Assembly (NCBI GenBank): GCA_964420035.1
Contig: CAYQQR010000008.1
Span: forward strand, 1 to 64,000
Source: CAYQQR01 sp964420035
GTDB lineage: Bacteria; Bacteroidota; Bacteroidia; Bacteroidales; SM23-62
Direction: 5' to 3'
DNA length: 64,000 nucleotides
Part shown: piece after piece, positions 61,100 through 64,000 of the stretch
How the letters are laid out: each line of letters starts with the position of its first letter
Position numbering within the stretch: position 1 is the first letter of the stretch
Made by a program: the position numbers and the translations under genes
The notes under the pieces: model-generated
Database searches by the model: none
The model's input: the letters and a program-made list of their open reading frames with translations, nothing else
Told to the model about the DNA's origin: nothing

Positions 61100-62295
61100 A
61101 CATCCTCATAATCACCAATAAAGTACCTTTTCCTCCTAAAGACGGGGGTGCCATTGCCACATCTAATTTAGCAAAGGGTCTGGCGGCATCCGGACAAAAT
61201 GTATCCATGCTGGCAATGAATACGCGCAAGCATTATATCGATAATGTTCTTATCGATAAGGATATGCACGCGGGCATACAACTGGAATCCCTTTATGTGG
61301 ATAACCGCGTAAAGTGGATCCCACTGATCAGCAACCTGCTTTTTTCACGGAAACCCTATATAGCTGTTCGTTTTGAAAGCCGGAAATTTGCAAATAAGCT
61401 GAGGGATATTATAGTAGAAAGGGAATTTGATATTGTACAACTGGAAACACCCTACCTGTTGTATTATGTACCCCTGATCCGCCGGTATTCGGGGGCCCGG
61501 ATCTCTTACCGGGCCAACAATGTTGAATATGTGATATGGGAAAGACTGGCAAGGAAAAGCAGGAATCCCCTTAAAAAATACTACCTGGCCATTCTGGCGG
61601 CAAGGATCAAAAAACAGGAAACCCGCTTTCTCAAAGAACTGGATTTAATCCTTCCCATTTCTGAAGGAGACCGGTTGATACTGGAGGGATTCGCCGCCAA
61701 AAAACCAATCCACCTGACCCCCTTCGGCTTAGACTCCAGCCGGTATTCACCCACCCCGGTACCCGAGCAATCCACTGTTGTATTTATCGGTGCATTGGAC
61801 TGGCTTCCAAACATCCAGGGACTGATTTGGTTTGTCGAGAAAGTGTGGGAACGAATTGTTAACCGGGTACCTGAGGCGCAATTAATAATAGCCGGCAGAA
61901 ATCCCCAAATCTCTTCCGAACTCTTTGTCAATAAAAAGCAGGTTACGTTTCTGGGTGAGGTGGAAGATTCACGGGAGCTGATCCGCTCGGGACGAATACT
62001 GATCGTGCCCTTGTTCTCGGGAAGCGGCGTGCGGGTAAAAATACTGGAAATACTGGCTTTGAACCGTCCCCTGGTGTCCACTTCGGTCGGGGCCGAAGGA
62101 CTGGACCTGGTCCCCGGGAAGCATTACCTGAAGGCCGATGATGCCCGGAGCTTCGCTTCCGCCGTGGTTCATTTGCTTCAGGATAAGGAACGGTGCATTC
62201 GTTTAACGGAAGAAGGCAGAAAAATCGTTCGGGAGAAATTTGATATCTTCGCCATAACGGCAAACCTGGCCTCATTTTACAAACAGATGCTATGA
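61096..62295 (+). CDS. Glycosyltransferase family 4 (group 1)
   Basis: 399 residues. 'ILIITNKVPFPPKDGGAIATSNLAKGL' at the start is the acceptor-side loop; 'VVFIGALDWLPNIQGLIWFVEKVWERI', 'FLGEVEDSRELIRSGRILIVPLFSGSGVRVKILEILALNRPLVST' are the nucleotide-sugar domain motifs. Related to sugar transferases making exopolysaccharide or LPS side chains. Coupled to the LptF/G gene by ATGA overlap and to the GT2 gene by another, so the three are made together. Confidence 0.92.
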   Translation: MNILIITNKVPFPPKDGGAIATSNLAKGLAASGQNVSMLAMNTRKHYIDNVLIDKDMHAGIQLESLYVDNRVKWIPLISNLLFSRKPYIAVRFESRKFANKLRDIIVEREFDIVQLETPYLLYYVPLIRRYSGARISYRANNVEYVIWERLARKSRNPLKKYYLAILAARIKKQETRFLKELDLILPISEGDRLILEGFAAKKPIHLTPFGLDSSRYSPTPVPEQSTVVFIGALDWLPNIQGLIWFVEKVWERIVNRVPEAQLIIAGRNPQISSELFVNKKQVTFLGEVEDSRELIRSGRILIVPLFSGSGVRVKILEILALNRPLVSTSVGAEGLDLVPGKHYLKADDARSFASAVVHLLQDKERCIRLTEEGRKIVREKFDIFAITANLASFYKQML

Positions 62296-63470
62296 TCGTC
62301 CTGGAGATCCTGTTCTGGTTTTTAATCCTACTGATTTTACATACCTACCTATTCTTTCCCCTGTTGATCATTGCACTTTCCGGAAATAAAAAATTCAGAT
62401 ATGCATATTATCTTCCTGATGATCCGGGCCTTCCCGAAGTAAGCATAATCATGTCTGTTCATAATGAGGAAGATATTCTGGATAAAAAGATATTAAGTAC
62501 ACTGGATACCAATTATCCATCCGGGAAAATCAAATTTCTTATTGGCTCAGACGGCTCAACTGACCAAAGCAATGAAATCCTGAATCAGTGGGTTAAAAAG
62601 GATGCCCGGATAAGTTATTACCAATACAGCAGGCAAGGAAAGGCTAATGTTATCAATGATTTAAGAAATAAAACCAATTCTGAAATATTGATCCTGACAG
62701 ATGCCCGGGCCATTTTCCTGAAATCAACTATATATGAACTGGTTAAGCATTTCAAAGAAGAAAGTATAGGCATAGTAGGCGCGAACATAATAAACAGGAA
62801 TCTGGAAAAAGAAGGTATCGCGATCCAGGAATGGACCTTTATGTCACGGGAGATCCAACTCAAAACCGGAGAAGGATTACTATGGGGATCGGCTATTGGG
62901 GTTTATGGCGCCTGTTACGCTGTTCGTAATCGTTTATACAGGCCGGTCCCTTCTAATTTTACGGTCGATGATTTTTTTGTCAGCCTGGCAGTATTAGAAA
63001 AAGGCTACAAAGCTATTCTTGAAAATGGATCTGTGGTCTATCTTGATGTACCGGGCAGGTCAAAAGAAGAATTCAGAAGAAGGGTCCGGATTTCAATTGG
63101 GAATTTTCAGAATCTTAAAAGATTTGTTGTCTTATTATCCCCGCTAAAAGGTGCTTTATCGTTTTGCTTCTTCTCGCATAAGGTCATCAGATGGTTGGTA
63201 CCCTTTCTTCTTATCCTGATCCTTGTTCTCAATCTGCTGATCCCGCGGCAAAGAGAGATCTATGAATGGACCCTGGCCTTTCAGATCCTACTGGTTCTTT
63301 TACCATTAATAGATGCTTTTCTGAGGTTATTTAACGTACATTCAGTAATTTTGCGCTTTGCCACCCACTTTTACACCATGAACCTGGCCCTGCTGGTGGG
63401 CTTTTTTAAATTTATCAAAGGAGTCAAGTCAAATGTCTGGAAACCGACAAGAAGAAACCAGACCAACTGA
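62292..63470 (+). CDS. Glycosyltransferase family 2 with membrane anchors
   Basis: 392 residues. N-terminal helix, GT-A catalytic domain with 'PEVSIIMSVHNEEDILDKKI', 'FLIGSDGSTDQSNEIL', 'ILTDARAIF' (DxD-type site) and 'VDDFFVSLAVLEKG', 'EFRRRVRISIGNFQNLKRF' (R/QxxRW-like), then three C-terminal helices. This is the processive polysaccharide-synthase type layout. Overlaps the upstream GT4 by 4 bases; the next gene (ribB) begins inside its last 38 bases. Confidence 0.92.
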   Translation: MIVLEILFWFLILLILHTYLFFPLLIIALSGNKKFRYAYYLPDDPGLPEVSIIMSVHNEEDILDKKILSTLDTNYPSGKIKFLIGSDGSTDQSNEILNQWVKKDARISYYQYSRQGKANVINDLRNKTNSEILILTDARAIFLKSTIYELVKHFKEESIGIVGANIINRNLEKEGIAIQEWTFMSREIQLKTGEGLLWGSAIGVYGACYAVRNRLYRPVPSNFTVDDFFVSLAVLEKGYKAILENGSVVYLDVPGRSKEEFRRRVRISIGNFQNLKRFVVLLSPLKGALSFCFFSHKVIRWLVPFLLILILVLNLLIPRQREIYEWTLAFQILLVLLPLIDAFLRLFNVHSVILRFATHFYTMNLALLVGFFKFIKGVKSNVWKPTRRNQTN

Positions 63471-64000
63471 ATCGGTATTTCATTCGATACCCGGAGCCAT
63501 CGAAGACATCAGGAATGGTAAGATGCTCATTGTCGTGGATGACGAGGACCGGGAAAATGAGGGAGACTTCATCGTTGCCGCCGAAAAGACGACTAAGGAA
63601 ACAGTGAATTTCATGGCCAAGCACGGCCGGGGCCTTATCTGTGTCGCCCTGCCCGAGGAACGGTGCAATGAACTGGACCTGGAACTCATGGTCGGCCAGA
63701 ATACCAGTTTGCACAAGACCGCCTTTACTGTCTCGGTCGATCTCATCGGACACGGGACCACAACGGGCATCTCGGCCAGCGACCGGGCCAAGACCATCCG
63801 GGCCCTGGTGGATCCCGCCACCCGTCCCGACAACCTGGCGCGACCGGGACATGTTTTCCCGCTCAAGGCCAAATCAAAGGGAGTGCTGCGCAGGAGCGGG
63901 CATACCGAGGCCGCGCTGGACCTGACCCGTATGGCCGGACTAAAGCCGGGTGGCGCCCTGGTGGAGATCATGAACGAGGACGGCAGTATGGCCCGCCTGC
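63433..64000 (+). CDS. ribB: 3,4-dihydroxy-2-butanone-4-phosphate synthase domain (RibB/RibBA), truncated by the window
   Basis: Start ATG at 63433, inside the end of the GT2 gene; the reading frame stays open to the window edge, so only the first 189 codons are seen. The visible RibB motifs are 'IVVDDEDRENEGDFIVAAE' (acidic loop, about residues 33-51), 'RGLICVALPEERC', 'TTTGISASDRAKTI', 'RPGHVFPLKAKSKGVLRRSGHTEAALDL'. It makes dihydroxybutanone phosphate from ribulose-5-phosphate for riboflavin. A C-terminal GTP cyclohydrolase II half, usual in Bacteroidota, would lie outside. In many Bacteroidota ribBA follows LptF/G directly; here two glycosyltransferase genes sit between. Confidence 0.92.
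   Translation, partial: MSGNRQEETRPTESVFHSIPGAIEDIRNGKMLIVVDDEDRENEGDFIVAAEKTTKETVNFMAKHGRGLICVALPEERCNELDLELMVGQNTSLHKTAFTVSVDLIGHGTTTGISASDRAKTIRALVDPATRPDNLARPGHVFPLKAKSKGVLRRSGHTEAALDLTRMAGLKPGGALVEIMNEDGSMARL

Overview
The window looks like a chromosomal segment from an uncultured or environmental member of the Bacteroidota, probably Bacteroidales/Marinilabiliales-like. The evidence is threefold. Three very large secreted proteins end in type IX secretion (T9SS) C-terminal sorting domains. Several genes belong to Bacteroidota-typical families: DUF4831, OMP_b-brl_3 receptors, SprB-like repeats, Reg_prop lipoproteins, START-like 125-aa protein. Several upstream regions, including that of tRNA-Met, carry the Bacteroidota promoter form TTG-N18-21-TAnnTTTG. 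A 100-N scaffold gap at 16417-16516 shows that this is a draft or metagenome assembly.

Layout. 1-4.7 kb: DUF4831 lipoprotein and bifunctional NAD(P)HX repair enzyme, then a POT peptide transporter. 4.7-14.7 kb: TPR-PP2C phosphatase, a 1.8k-residue PKD-repeat T9SS protein, an aldehyde dehydrogenase and Aat. 15-18.4 kb: an eIF2B-like protein, tRNA-Ser(CGA) with a tandem, palindromic repeat built on its 3' end (broken by the gap), and an SprB-repeat T9SS protein. 18.7-23.2 kb: a carbohydrate-type set (TIM-barrel isomerase, Gfo/Idh dehydrogenase, ThuA protein, Na+:alanine-type symporter). 23.3-32.3 kb: a signalling island of three sensor kinases, one LuxR-type regulator and one receiver lacking its phosphoacceptor Asp. 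32.5-42.7 kb: a CHAT-protease operon (propeller lipoprotein, two beta-barrels, TPR-CHAT lipoprotein) between an intact OMP_b-brl_3 receptor and a decayed paralogue. 42.8-46.8 kb: cytochrome maturation (ResB-CcsA fusion) and a heme-farnesyltransferase-like UbiA protein. 47.4-55 kb: an LtaS/sulfatase-fold membrane enzyme, CDP-alcohol phosphotransferase, methyltransferases, GT4, a PTPS homologue without canonical active-site residues, an MDR dehydrogenase and a RibD-type reductase. 55-64 kb: a beta-helix T9SS protein, tRNA-Met, a START-like protein, an LptF/G permease, two glycosyltransferases and the start of ribB(A).

The best candidates for something undescribed are: (1) the PTPS-like/MDR/RibD-like/GT4/methyltransferase set facing a CDP-alcohol phosphotransferase and an LtaS-like enzyme, which reads as a pathway for a phospho-alcohol or pterin/ribityl-derived envelope compound; (2) the CHAT operon, which puts a caspase-like domain together with outer-membrane proteins; (3) degenerate 7-bp-period arrays that start at or just after the stop codons of many unrelated genes, some holding an inserted GCCTGCC/GGCAGGC palindrome; (4) the tRNA-Ser 3'-end tandem repeat. 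All functional statements rest on motif recognition by eye; no database search was run.
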